From contig SUXZ01000008.1 in NCBI GenBank assembly GCA_015060685.1, positions 1-64,000 of the forward strand: 64,000 nucleotides of DNA, written 5' to 3'. Numbering within the stretch: position 1 is the first letter of the stretch; every line of letters begins with the position of its first letter. The notes under the pieces were generated by a model. That model was not told where the DNA came from. It worked only from the letters and a program-made list of their open reading frames with translations, and did no database searches. The DNA is from Mediterranea massiliensis (GTDB lineage: Bacteria > Bacteroidota > Bacteroidia > Bacteroidales > Bacteroidaceae). The position numbers and the translations under genes were made by a program. Of the stretch, positions 48,769-57,888 are shown in pieces.

Positions 48769-49725
48769 TTATCTTTTCCGTAAAGGTATAACTATTTCGT
48801 TTTTTCCAAAATTTAGATACCTATCATAGAAAGCACGGAATGTAGCTTGATATTTACCTTGGCTTTTTTCTATGAGTTTCAATACGAAGTCTTCGAGGTT
48901 GACGGATGAAATCTTATATCTGTACTCTTCTTTTAGCTCGTTTTTTAGTGAATTCACTTCATCTCTTGTTGTGGGGTGCTCTTTAGGTGCCAATACAATG
49001 GAATATGCTTTTTTGTTTTGGTCAATTCCATAGGTCTCACTTAGTAGGAAGTTGCGATATATCTGTGTAAGATTAACCTCTTTGTTTTCAATGCGTTCTT
49101 TAATTTCTGTACGGAATATGCCTAATGATGTAATTGTTCCTTTGCCTTTTCCTTTTCGGGATGCTTCATTTGTTCCTAAGTTTTCGGAATATTTTGTTTC
49201 TATGGCAATGAAAGAGGGGATGCCGTCATAGTCTGTAAACTCAATGATTGCATCCATTGCCGTGAGGTCATTTGTTAGCTCTTTAAAATTGTCAGGAATG
49301 AATTCCAAGTCTATCTTTGTAACCTTATTTATATTATAATCGGGCAATGCAGCTCTAAGGATGTCTGTAGCTGAAGATTCATCCTCCTTTCGCATTTCTT
49401 CTAAAGGACAGAATAGATTGAAAGCCATCGGTTGGCTCGACAATAAATTGTTGAATAGTCGCTCTTCGTTTATTGTTTCATAATGTTTACGATTATTCAC
49501 CCTCTTTTTTGCATAATCAAAGATATAATCCTCAAGGAAATTTTTCCCCGTTTTATCTCCGTTCATAATATAATTGCCGTAAAAATAGCGTTTAGAACCT
49601 CGTTGAATATATCCTTCATCTTCTCCAATTTCAACTCTATATATGGATTGGAGCAAGCGGCATTTGGCTACAAATTCGGAATCTCCTTTGTGTTGTTTTC
49701 CTATGTCCTGGTTGTTATAAATCAT
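48769..49725 (-). CDS. Solitary PD-(D/E)XK restriction-endonuclease-like protein
   Basis: The 318-residue protein has D158 in AMDAIIEF followed 18 residues later by E176-T-K178 in AIETKYSE, giving the PD-(D/E)XK nuclease core in which the last acidic residue and lysine bind metal. The layout recalls the PGN_0703-type putative restriction endonucleases of Bacteroidetes, from memory. No methyltransferase gene is adjacent. Its sequence is visibly richer in A and T than mazG and the next genes, suggesting acquisition. It is probably defensive, unproven. Confidence 0.65.
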   Translation of the reverse strand: MIYNNQDIGKQHKGDSEFVAKCRLLQSIYRVEIGEDEGYIQRGSKRYFYGNYIMNGDKTGKNFLEDYIFDYAKKRVNNRKHYETINEERLFNNLLSSQPMAFNLFCPLEEMRKEDESSATDILRAALPDYNINKVTKIDLEFIPDNFKELTNDLTAMDAIIEFTDYDGIPSFIAIETKYSENLGTNEASRKGKGKGTITSLGIFRTEIKERIENKEVNLTQIYRNFLLSETYGIDQNKKAYSIVLAPKEHPTTRDEVNSLKNELKEEYRYKISSVNLEDFVLKLIEKSQGKYQATFRAFYDRYLNFGKNEIVIPLRKR

Positions 49726-49786
49726 ACGTATGTTTTAAAGTGATAATTAGTTTACAAAAGTAGATATTATTTTTGAGAAAATGAAT

Positions 49787-49794
49787 TATCTTTG
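49787..49794 (+). promoter_or_regulatory. -7 element for the DUF6078 gene
   Basis: TATCTTTG lies 29 bp before the ATG at 49,824. A TTG at the ideal distance is not evident; a T-rich stretch occupies the upstream position. Confidence 0.5.
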
Positions 49795-49823
49795 CATTAA
49801 ACTAACTCCTAAAAGTATGTATT

Positions 49824-50252
49824 ATGAAAATTGATTACGACAAAGTGCCCCATCAGTATGCCCGTTGCTTCCAAGCGGATTGCCCGAAGGCGGCTACATG
49901 CTTGCGCCGTTTGGTGGCCGAGGCGATGCCCGCAAGCGAAGAGCGTTGCATGATTGTTTCTCCCAAGTATCTGGCTACGGTGAAGGGCGATTGCCCTTAT
50001 TATCGCTCTTCCGAGATGATTCGTTATGCTAAAGGTTTTATTGGCATCATGAATCAACTTCCCCACAAAACACATAATTTGGCTATTACTTATTTGCAAG
50101 GAATGTTTAATGGCCGCAATTACTATCGTGTACGGAAAGGTGAACGATTGCTTTCGCCCGAAGAGCAAGAACGCGTATTGAATTTGTTGAATCGTATAGG
50201 TGCTCAAGGCCCGTTTGAATTCGATGCTTATATAGAGGATTACAACTGGTAA
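49824..50252 (+). CDS. DUF6078-family small protein
   Basis: The 142-residue cytoplasmic protein has a Cys-rich N-terminal half (ARCFQADCPKAATCLRR, then further single cysteines) and a C-terminal portion with LLSPEEQERVLNLL. The cysteine spacing could bind a metal, but I recognise no characterised relative. The family, seen in Bacteroides-like genomes, has no known function. It is followed by the 22-bp-period dyad array. Confidence 0.55.
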   Translation: MKIDYDKVPHQYARCFQADCPKAATCLRRLVAEAMPASEERCMIVSPKYLATVKGDCPYYRSSEMIRYAKGFIGIMNQLPHKTHNLAITYLQGMFNGRNYYRVRKGERLLSPEEQERVLNLLNRIGAQGPFEFDAYIEDYNW

Positions 50253-50286
50253 TCCCCGTCAGAAGTACTTCTCCAGTGCCAAGCCT

Positions 50287-50368
50287 TGCCAATATGTTGG
50301 CAGTCGAGTGCCAAGCCCTTGGCAGCGCACTGCCATAGTGATGGCAGTGGACTGCCACAACTATGGCA
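50287..50368. repeat. 22-bp-period dyad array (TGCCA-N6-TGGCA-N6) x4
   Basis: TGCCA starts at 50,287, 50,309, 50,331 and 50,353; TGGCA starts at 50,298, 50,320, 50,342 and 50,364. Both periods are exactly 22 bp and the two are offset by exactly 11. The N6 spacers differ between units. An extra TGCCA at 50,277 is out of phase. It lies between the convergent ends of the DUF6078 and DUF3810 genes, as the array at 17,489 lies between convergent operons. Function unknown. Confidence 0.85.
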
Positions 50369-50384
50369 AAATCCCTATTATTCG

Positions 50385-51437
50385 CTATTTATTTCCCTCC
50401 CACGAAATGAGCAGGCCGATGACTTCCGAGTAGTTCTTCTGTCCGCTACTAATCTTGTTACCTTTCAGGTAGAGATCGTACACCCAATCTTGCGCTTTGC
50501 CCATAAGCGGGCTATAAAGTTCGAGCCAATGGGCGCGGTTGCGTTGATATTGTTCGATTACTTCGGGGCGGATGGCGGATAGCAAAGCTTGATAATCGTC
50601 ATCGCCAAGCATGCCTCGAGCGTTGGATAGCAAATGAGGAAGGATAGCAAGCCGTCCGCTGAATCGTAGGGGTTGCCACTTGCTTCGGGTGCATACCTGA
50701 TAGGCGTAGAAGTTGGCTTCGGCCTCGTTTGCAATGCCTTGTTGATGAGAAAGTTCGTGCGCATAGGTGGCACCATATTGCGAAGCCGGCAAATCACCGT
50801 TCAGCGTAAACTCGCAGAAGAAGGGCATCATGCTGCCCGATACACCCACCTTAGAGGCCAAGGGCGTGTAGAGCATCGTCTTGACGCGCGGCCGTAGGTG
50901 GAATGGGGGATGGATGCCTTGTGTTGTCGCAATCTCTTGGTAGCCGGAAACTACCTCGTCGGCTATCAGCCATTTATCCTCTTCCGTTAAGCTATCTATC
51001 TCTATGAAGTCATTGTTCAGTTGGCCGATGAATCGCTCGGCAAATGCCTTGAACACCTCCTCGTCGAAGGCTTGCGGCGCGATGCCGGTGCGCTGATAGA
51101 AAGATGGTTGCGAGTAGTTCAGCCCCCACGCCAGGTAAAACCAAAGATATACCCACGCCAGGTACTCGATGATAGAAAGCAAGGCACGCCCTTTGCCTTT
51201 CATCTTCGTGAAAATGATTTTTACCAACAAAAGCGTAAGGCCCACCACACTGACGATGACAAACAAATCGCCTATGGAGAAGGGAAAAAGGTTGGAAAAA
51301 CCAGATAGCAAACGGCCCGCGATAGGGTATATCCGGTAGGCATAGAAGGCACCCCACGAAGGGATGGCTTGCGCCAACCATACCATCGCAAGCCCTATGA
51401 AAAGCAGAATATGACGTTTATTTAGCTGAATCTTCAT
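50385..51437 (-). CDS. DUF3810 membrane protein with HExxH motif
   Basis: The 350-residue protein has three N-terminal membrane helices (to about residue 115) and then a soluble domain. YAHELSHQQG contains HExxH (H227, E228, H231) with an EAEAN a few residues on, a zincin-like arrangement. It may be a membrane-tethered metallopeptidase, though DUF3810 has no established activity. It is divergent from the operon starting at 51,543, with the 35-bp repeat in between. Confidence 0.75.
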   Translation of the reverse strand: MKIQLNKRHILLFIGLAMVWLAQAIPSWGAFYAYRIYPIAGRLLSGFSNLFPFSIGDLFVIVSVVGLTLLLVKIIFTKMKGKGRALLSIIEYLAWVYLWFYLAWGLNYSQPSFYQRTGIAPQAFDEEVFKAFAERFIGQLNNDFIEIDSLTEEDKWLIADEVVSGYQEIATTQGIHPPFHLRPRVKTMLYTPLASKVGVSGSMMPFFCEFTLNGDLPASQYGATYAHELSHQQGIANEAEANFYAYQVCTRSKWQPLRFSGRLAILPHLLSNARGMLGDDDYQALLSAIRPEVIEQYQRNRAHWLELYSPLMGKAQDWVYDLYLKGNKISSGQKNYSEVIGLLISWEGNK

Positions 51438-51488
51438 GAAAAACTTTCTGTTTATGCCATATGAAACATAGTTTTATTGCGACAAAAT

Positions 51489-51523
51489 TATGCAATTCCA
51501 TTTAAAATCACTAATTTTGCGGC
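51489..51523 (+). promoter_or_regulatory. 35-bp direct repeat, copy 1 (promoter of the envelope operon)
   Basis: The 35 bases from TATGCAATTCCATTT to TTTTGCGGC are identical to 57,814-57,848. TAATTTTG inside matches TAnnTTTG. The first gene starts 20 bp after the repeat. Confidence 0.85.
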
Positions 51524-51542
51524 ATTAAGCATTAAATAGAAC

Positions 51543-52235
51543 ATGAAACACACATTTCTTTATCTTGTCATTGTTTTGTTCAGTTTTTCTGTACCTTGCA
51601 AGGCTCAACAAGCATTTGAAGAGTTTCGTGCCGATGCTGGAGATTATAGCATCATCTACTCAGGAAAGGTAGCCAACACATATAGCAAACATAAATATGC
51701 CAATACACCTTATTGGGAAACCGAAGAATACCGCATAGGAACTTTGTCGTTCGAAGGACGTATTTACAACGATGTACTTTTGCGCTATGATGCCTTTCGA
51801 AAAGATTTAAACATCGTTCCACCCCATAACAAAATAAGCGTAGCGGTCGATTCGCGTAAAGTGGATTATTTCATCCTGAACGAAGTGCGTTTTGTTCCTG
51901 ACGACAAGGAGGGATATATATTGGTGCTACACGATAGCCCGTTTCTGAAGTTGACCTTGCAATTGAAATGTAACATAGGCCCATACGATGTAAAAGACTA
52001 TGTTAGTTTCCTAACATTCAAAACCCAAGAACAATATTCACTGACCATAGATGGCATATCATACGACGTAAAAAATCGAAAATCTTTCGTTAAGCATTTT
52101 CCTGCTTACAAAAAGCAACTGAAAAAGTATGCAGAGGAAAACCGTCTAAACTTCTCCAAAAATAGAAGAGAATCACTTACCGCATTGGCCCGTTATGCCG
52201 AAACATTGATTAAAGCCAATCACCATGAAAAGTAA
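51543..52235 (+). CDS. Secreted protein of unknown family, first gene of envelope operon
   Basis: The 230-residue protein has a signal peptide ending PCKAQ. The body is beta-rich with repeated aromatic and Asp-Tyr segments and a basic helical C-terminus. I do not recognise the family. It overlaps the TonB-receptor gene by 11 bp, implying coupled translation, so it is probably a periplasmic partner of that receptor. Confidence 0.6.
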   Translation: MKHTFLYLVIVLFSFSVPCKAQQAFEEFRADAGDYSIIYSGKVANTYSKHKYANTPYWETEEYRIGTLSFEGRIYNDVLLRYDAFRKDLNIVPPHNKISVAVDSRKVDYFILNEVRFVPDDKEGYILVLHDSPFLKLTLQLKCNIGPYDVKDYVSFLTFKTQEQYSLTIDGISYDVKNRKSFVKHFPAYKKQLKKYAEENRLNFSKNRRESLTALARYAETLIKANHHEK

Positions 52236-54954
52236 CCGACTCATCACATTTCTACTTCTTATAGGTTGCTTGACACTTTGTCACCAAGCAATTGCACAAA
52301 CCGCTTCCGACAGCATTTCCATCTTTTCGTTGATAGAAGCGGTGGAGGCTAACACCTCATATCGCATCTACACCACTATCGACAAACCATTCTTAGTGAA
52401 GAAAGCCGAAACACAGAAACCGGAAGTAGAACACTTACAGAAAGCATTGACTGGTACGAACTATCAGATAACAATATACCAAGACTACATCTTTGTATTG
52501 CCGACAGCACCTTTGGAAACCTCCTTGCCCATGTCTTGGCATAAGGATGGAGAGGCGGATAAGGCAAGTAGTCGGGCTGTAATAACCCCTGTGCGTGCCA
52601 CTTCCGAAAATATGGTGTACGACATAGGCGATAAGTACAAACCAACGGATAAAAAGCAGATTACACTAACGGGCGAAATCATCGACTTCAAAAGCGGACA
52701 ACCCATGGTAGGGATAAACGTGATTCATCGCGCACCATGGGCAGCAACCATTACCGATATGCAGGGACGCTTCACGCTTCTCCTACAACAAGGACACAAT
52801 GTGTTGGAAATAAGCGGTGTCAACATCAAGGATACCCAACGACAATACATGTTGTATGCCGACGGAACCACCCATATCGTTTTGGAAGAGGAAGACCATC
52901 TGTTGGATGAAGTGGTGATAACCTCGGGAAAAGTGGAAAACGTAAAAGGATTGCAGCTGGGCATGGAAAAGTTTCAGCCCCAGCTATTGAAAAACATCCC
53001 TACTGCTATGGGCGAGGTAGATGTATTGAAAATGATACAAACTTTGCCGGGTGTAAAAACAGTAGGCGAAGCCTCGAATGGATACAACGTGCGTGGAGGC
53101 GCTACCGACCAAAACCTATTGCTGCTGAACAACGGAACCATCTATAATCCAAACCATTTGTTCGGTTTCTTCTCTGCCTTCAACTCGGATATGGTACAAG
53201 ATGTAGAACTCTATAAGAGTAGCATCCCTGCTCAATATGGCGGACGCATTTCTTCGGTACTGAACATTACCGGAAAAGAAGCAAGTAAGGAAAAGTTTAC
53301 GGGAGCAGCCAATATAGGGCTGGTAACTAGCAAACTAAACTTGGAAATTCCGTTGGTGAAAGAAAAGATGTCGCTCCTCTTGAGTGGACGTACCACCTAT
53401 TCGGACTGGATTATGAAAAAACTACCCGAGAAGAGCGGATACAAAAACGGGAATGCCGGATTTTATGATTTAGGGGCCACTTGGTCGTATACCATCGACC
53501 ATTTAAATAAAGTAAACGTGTATGGCTACTATAGCCACGACCGATTTGAGTTTAATGAAAACGAAAAGTATGCCTATAGTAACCTGAATGCATCGGTGAA
53601 TTGGCGTACCATTCTCAACGAGAAGGTTACGGCCAACCTTGCTGCCGGCTACGATCACTATGACTACATGAATGATGAAAGCACCGATGCCGTTGCCGCA
53701 GCCCGATTGAAGTTTGCTATCAACCAAGTGTATGCTAAAGTAGGCTTTAACCACGATTTAGGTAATGGTCATAAACTGAATTACGGACTCTCAACCATGC
53801 TTTACGACTTGCAACCGGGTATTTACGAACCATTGAATGATTCATCGACCGTTGCACGAAAGGAATTGCAAACAGAAAAAGCTTTGGAAAGTGCCCTCTA
53901 CATTGGCGACCAATGGGAAATTAATTCTAAGTTGTCGATAGATGCCGGTATCCGTTTGTCTATGTTTAATGCATTGGGAAAACGCACCTATTATGATTAT
54001 GCTACAGGCGAACTCCCATCGCTCAATGCCATAACCGATACCATCACAACAGGAGGAGGTGCATTCAAAACATACTTTGCACCGGAATTCCGTTTGTCGG
54101 CACGCTATGCCTTCTCGGACGATTTGTCGGTAAAAGCAGGCTTCAACACCATGCAGCAGTATATACATAAGCTATCGAATACCGTCATCATGTCGCCTAC
54201 CGACACATGGAAGTTGAGCGACAAGCATATTAAACCTCAACGAGGATGGCAACTTGCCGGTGGCGTGTATTACAATACTCCCGACAAGATGTTGGAGTTG
54301 TCGTTAGAGGGATACTATAAGAAATTGATTGATTATTTAGACTACCGCAGTGGGGCGCAACTCATTATGAACGAGCATATAGAAACGGATGTAATCAATA
54401 CAGAAGGCTATGCTTATGGTGTGGAATTTCAAGTTAAGAAGCCAGAAGGCAAACTGAATGGTTGGCTAAGTTATACCTACTCGCGTACCTTTCTTCGTCA
54501 GAACGACCCTCGAATCGCTAATCCGGCCAACCGTGGTGAATGGTATCCTACACAATATGACAAACCGCACGATTTTAAACTTATCGCCAACTACAAGTTT
54601 ACCCGTCGATACAGCATGTCGCTCAACTTAGACTATAGCACCGGTCGTCCGACTACTGTGCCTGCCGGAAAATATTGGGACAAGACTCTTAATCGAATGC
54701 TAGTGTATTATACCGACCGAAATAGCTATCGGGTACCCGACTATTTCCGTGTCGATTGGTCGTTCAATATTGAGCCAAGCCATCATTTGACACTGCTCAC
54801 CCATAGCTCTATCTCCATCGGTGTGTATAATGTGACCGGACGTAAAAACGTATATTCCATTTATTACGTACCTATGAATAATAAAATTCAGGGATACAAA
54901 ATGTCTATCTTTGGAACACCGATACCTTTCGTTACATATAACATCAAATTCTGA
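52225..54954 (+). CDS. TonB-dependent receptor with N-terminal STN and carboxypeptidase-like domains
   Basis: The 909-residue outer-membrane protein has a signal peptide to about residue 25 (AIAQ), an STN domain (about 30-95; ALTGTNYQITIYQDYIFVLP), a CarboxypepD_reg-like domain (about 148-235; GEIIDFKSGQPMVGINV) and a plug (about 240-360; NVRGGATDQN). A beta-barrel ends in an aromatic-terminated strand (TYNIKF). STN domains often signal to an anti-sigma factor, but none is in this operon. The receptor partners a DUF4249 protein rather than SusD, so glycan import is not implied; substrate unknown. Confidence 0.9.
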   Translation: MKSNRLITFLLLIGCLTLCHQAIAQTASDSISIFSLIEAVEANTSYRIYTTIDKPFLVKKAETQKPEVEHLQKALTGTNYQITIYQDYIFVLPTAPLETSLPMSWHKDGEADKASSRAVITPVRATSENMVYDIGDKYKPTDKKQITLTGEIIDFKSGQPMVGINVIHRAPWAATITDMQGRFTLLLQQGHNVLEISGVNIKDTQRQYMLYADGTTHIVLEEEDHLLDEVVITSGKVENVKGLQLGMEKFQPQLLKNIPTAMGEVDVLKMIQTLPGVKTVGEASNGYNVRGGATDQNLLLLNNGTIYNPNHLFGFFSAFNSDMVQDVELYKSSIPAQYGGRISSVLNITGKEASKEKFTGAANIGLVTSKLNLEIPLVKEKMSLLLSGRTTYSDWIMKKLPEKSGYKNGNAGFYDLGATWSYTIDHLNKVNVYGYYSHDRFEFNENEKYAYSNLNASVNWRTILNEKVTANLAAGYDHYDYMNDESTDAVAAARLKFAINQVYAKVGFNHDLGNGHKLNYGLSTMLYDLQPGIYEPLNDSSTVARKELQTEKALESALYIGDQWEINSKLSIDAGIRLSMFNALGKRTYYDYATGELPSLNAITDTITTGGGAFKTYFAPEFRLSARYAFSDDLSVKAGFNTMQQYIHKLSNTVIMSPTDTWKLSDKHIKPQRGWQLAGGVYYNTPDKMLELSLEGYYKKLIDYLDYRSGAQLIMNEHIETDVINTEGYAYGVEFQVKKPEGKLNGWLSYTYSRTFLRQNDPRIANPANRGEWYPTQYDKPHDFKLIANYKFTRRYSMSLNLDYSTGRPTTVPAGKYWDKTLNRMLVYYTDRNSYRVPDYFRVDWSFNIEPSHHLTLLTHSSISIGVYNVTGRKNVYSIYYVPMNNKIQGYKMSIFGTPIPFVTYNIKF

Positions 54955-54960
54955 CGACAC

Positions 54961-56136
54961 ATGAAACAACTGAAATATAACTTAGCATTACTTTGCTGCC
55001 TATCACTCTTGATGTATGGTTGTGTAGAGGAGTTCAATGCCCAACTACCCGATGGCGATACCGACTTGTTGGTAGTGGATGGGAACATTATCTCCGATTC
55101 TACCGTAATCTTTTCCTTGAGTCGTAGCGTATCCCTCGATGACGTGTTGGCTACCGATGTCTATGATCATATAGATGCAGAAGTGAACGTTGTGGGTAGT
55201 GACGGAAGCATCTATAAGGGGGAAAATCTGGGACTTGGAAGGGCAGATGACTATCGTGTAACGATAGGTAAACTAAACCCACAAGTCTTATACCATTTGG
55301 AGATAAAGTGGAATGGCGATACCTATACTTCCACACCGCAACAACCCTTGGAAACGGAAGAGTTTGCCTTGAATTTTAAACAAATAGACGAAACTAGCCC
55401 CGTACAAGTACAGGCAACCACTAATCCTGCAACTGATGGAAAGACGTCGTATTATATATGGGATTATGAGGAAGATTGGGAAATTCGGACTACATATCGA
55501 AGCAGATTTGTATTTGATCCAGATGAGGGTAAAAATGGAGCTATTATAGAATATAGTGAAGCTCCTTACGATCAAGGATGGATACACAAAACATCAAATT
55601 CTATATTAATAAGTTCTACAGACAATTTTCAGGACAACCGTCTGAAAAACAAAACAATCTACCATATCGATTATACCGATAATCGCATTTCCCATTTGTA
55701 TAGTACCCTTGTAACCCAGCGAAAAATAACTAAAGGAGAATACGAATATTATCAGTGTGAAGAAAGATATACCAACAATATGAGTGGGCTTTTCACTCCT
55801 CAACCATCTGAATTACCTACCAATATTACATGTGACAACAAGAATAAGCGGGTAATTGGTTATGTAGGTGTCAATATGAATGTGGTCAAACAACGCCTAT
55901 TTATTCCTACCACAGAGGTATATTACGAACAAGATTACAAGTGTGTACCACGTAAGCTTGAATCTTTTGAAGGTGCCGACTATAAAGAAATCTACGATCA
56001 AGATTATCAGATTTCATATTATTCGGCTCTTCCAGGAGCACCCATCATTATCCTATGGGTAAATACAAGATGTGTGGATTGCCGTGCATTTGATGCCAAT
56101 CCAGATGCAAAACCGGACTTCTGGCCAAATAATTAA
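54961..56136 (+). CDS. DUF4249 lipoprotein
   Basis: The 391-residue protein has a lipobox (LLMYGCVEE). An N-terminal beta-sandwich (DLLVVDGNIISDSTVIFSLS) fits DUF4249, a Bacteroidetes envelope family found next to TonB receptors. The C-terminus has a CVDC motif. The gene lies 6 bp after the receptor gene. It is probably the surface or periplasmic partner of the receptor, taking the place a SusD would have; ligand unknown. Confidence 0.82.
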   Translation: MKQLKYNLALLCCLSLLMYGCVEEFNAQLPDGDTDLLVVDGNIISDSTVIFSLSRSVSLDDVLATDVYDHIDAEVNVVGSDGSIYKGENLGLGRADDYRVTIGKLNPQVLYHLEIKWNGDTYTSTPQQPLETEEFALNFKQIDETSPVQVQATTNPATDGKTSYYIWDYEEDWEIRTTYRSRFVFDPDEGKNGAIIEYSEAPYDQGWIHKTSNSILISSTDNFQDNRLKNKTIYHIDYTDNRISHLYSTLVTQRKITKGEYEYYQCEERYTNNMSGLFTPQPSELPTNITCDNKNKRVIGYVGVNMNVVKQRLFIPTTEVYYEQDYKCVPRKLESFEGADYKEIYDQDYQISYYSALPGAPIIILWVNTRCVDCRAFDANPDAKPDFWPNN

Positions 56137-56152
56137 TCTTTAAAATGGGAAT

Positions 56153-57766
56153 ATGAAAAAAACAATTGCCTTTATAATATATCTTCTTGCTTCTATGAGC
56201 ATGGTTGCACAACAGCAAGAATATATCCGACTGATTACTGACAAAGAGTGTTACTTGGCCGGAGAAGATTTGTGGATGAAAGTTTGTGTGAGCGATGCTA
56301 ACAATCAACCGATGAAAATCAGTAAGGTGGCCTACATTGAAGTGAGTGACGAAAAACAAGTATATGCCCAAGCCAAAATAGATTTAACGGATGGATGGGG
56401 AAGTGGACGCATTCGATTGCCGAGAACCATGCATTCGGGGACATTCCTAATTACTGCCTATACTCGTTATCTGCGCAACTGGGGAGAAGATGCATTCTGT
56501 CATCAACTGATAGCTGTAGTAAACACTTTGCAAGCATCAGATGAGGATTGTATTGCATGGATAGACTCACTTCCCTCATTACCAACTTCAATTTCCAATA
56601 AACTGAGTAGCGATAAGCAAATGTATGGTAAACGGAGCAAGGTCGTCCTTTCGTGGGAAGAGGTTCCTACAGATGTCTTCGGACTTACTTTGTCGGTTGT
56701 CAGAAAGGACTTTGCCTTGGGAGGAATTCTACAATCAACTTCATACGTTCCAATCAACCATCCTCAAACATTTCCATGGATTGCCGAAATCGAGGGACAT
56801 ATTGTTCATGCTGCTTTGACCGACTCAACAATTCAAACACAAACCAGTCGATTGGCCTGTGTTGGAAAGGAGATTCGCATGTTTGAGGGAAAACCTGTTG
56901 AAGACGGAAGTGAGTATTATTTCTATACACACGGAGTCAACAATATGCAGGACATCGTACTTGATGTCGTGCTTAAAAACGAAACAGACAAAGCACGCTT
57001 AAATATTGTCACTCCCTTTGCGGAAAGTAAAGCCAAACAATTGCCATCTATTCCTCTATATAGTTCGGAACAGAATTTGTTGGAACGCAGTGTGATGATG
57101 CAAGTATATACGTTGGTGCCCGATACAACCAACTCTCTTTCTGTTGCTAGTTCGTTATATAACTTTACTCCTTCGAATTCTTACAAGTTGGACGAATGGA
57201 CGCGCTTTAATAGTGTGCGAGAAACCTTTATTGAATTTATACCCGATATTCGAAGCACCAAACAAGGAAACGAAAATGTTATTCAAACTTTTTCGAGAGA
57301 AATTGGCAATTTCGGCAAATTCAAATCATTGGTACTGATAGATGGCGTTCCCATTGAAAACCATCAGCAAGCCTTGGACTTCGATGCTCGTTTGTTGGAG
57401 TACATCCATCAATACCAAGGCAGTTATATATTCGGTGGGCAAGTTTACGATGGTATTGTATCCATGGTTACCTACAAAGGTAATTTGAATGGCCTTCGAT
57501 TGGAAGAAAATGCTTCGCTTTTTGCTTATGAATTCCCACAAAAAGGTATCTGCTTTCCTATGAAAGATTATAGCGATGAAGCAAAAATAACATCGCGCAT
57601 TCCCGATTTTCGACATACTTTATATTGGAATCCTTCTATAGGAAGTAACTCGCGCACTATAGAGTTTTATACTTCAGATTTGACAGGGACCTATCAAGCT
57701 ATTCTACGTGGATTCACTGAAAAGGGGGCAATTTGGGAAGAGAAGATTGATTTTGTTGTAGAATAG
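56153..57766 (+). CDS. MG2-like secreted protein of the envelope operon
   Basis: The 537-residue protein has a signal peptide (ASMSMVAQ), then an alpha-2-macroglobulin MG2-type beta domain (LITDKECYLAGEDLWMKV ... GTFLITAYTRYLRN). The remainder is beta-rich, and a Plug-like piece (IDGVPIENHQQALDF) near residue 400 resembles a TonB-receptor plug motif. Such proteins are common beside STN-TonB receptor/DUF4249 pairs and have no proven function. It is the last gene of the operon; valS follows after copy 2 of the 35-bp repeat. Confidence 0.65.
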   Translation: MKKTIAFIIYLLASMSMVAQQQEYIRLITDKECYLAGEDLWMKVCVSDANNQPMKISKVAYIEVSDEKQVYAQAKIDLTDGWGSGRIRLPRTMHSGTFLITAYTRYLRNWGEDAFCHQLIAVVNTLQASDEDCIAWIDSLPSLPTSISNKLSSDKQMYGKRSKVVLSWEEVPTDVFGLTLSVVRKDFALGGILQSTSYVPINHPQTFPWIAEIEGHIVHAALTDSTIQTQTSRLACVGKEIRMFEGKPVEDGSEYYFYTHGVNNMQDIVLDVVLKNETDKARLNIVTPFAESKAKQLPSIPLYSSEQNLLERSVMMQVYTLVPDTTNSLSVASSLYNFTPSNSYKLDEWTRFNSVRETFIEFIPDIRSTKQGNENVIQTFSREIGNFGKFKSLVLIDGVPIENHQQALDFDARLLEYIHQYQGSYIFGGQVYDGIVSMVTYKGNLNGLRLEENASLFAYEFPQKGICFPMKDYSDEAKITSRIPDFRHTLYWNPSIGSNSRTIEFYTSDLTGTYQAILRGFTEKGAIWEEKIDFVVE

Positions 57767-57813
57767 CTCTACAAAAATCTTATTCTTTAAAGTGTTGTTT
57801 TATCTCTGTAAAG

Positions 57814-57848
57814 TATGCAATTCCATTTAAAATCACTAATTTTGCGGC
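57814..57848 (+). promoter_or_regulatory. 35-bp direct repeat, copy 2 (valS promoter)
   Basis: This is identical to 51,489-51,523 and contains TAATTTTG as a -7 element, 40 bp before the valS start. Together the two copies bracket the four-gene envelope operon, 6,325 bp apart. Confidence 0.85.
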
Positions 57849-57888
57849 CATTATTCGGAAAGTATAACCATAAGATAGAATTTTAAAC

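Noticed and set aside
52225-56136. TonB receptor plus DUF4249 lipoprotein as a SusC/SusD pair
   Set aside because: The receptor has an STN domain and differs in architecture, and the partner lacks SusD-type TPR features and reads as beta-rich DUF4249.
57767-57888. T-box riboswitch upstream of valS
   Set aside because: No T-box sequence or specifier structure seen; the region holds only the 35-bp promoter repeat and a short leader.
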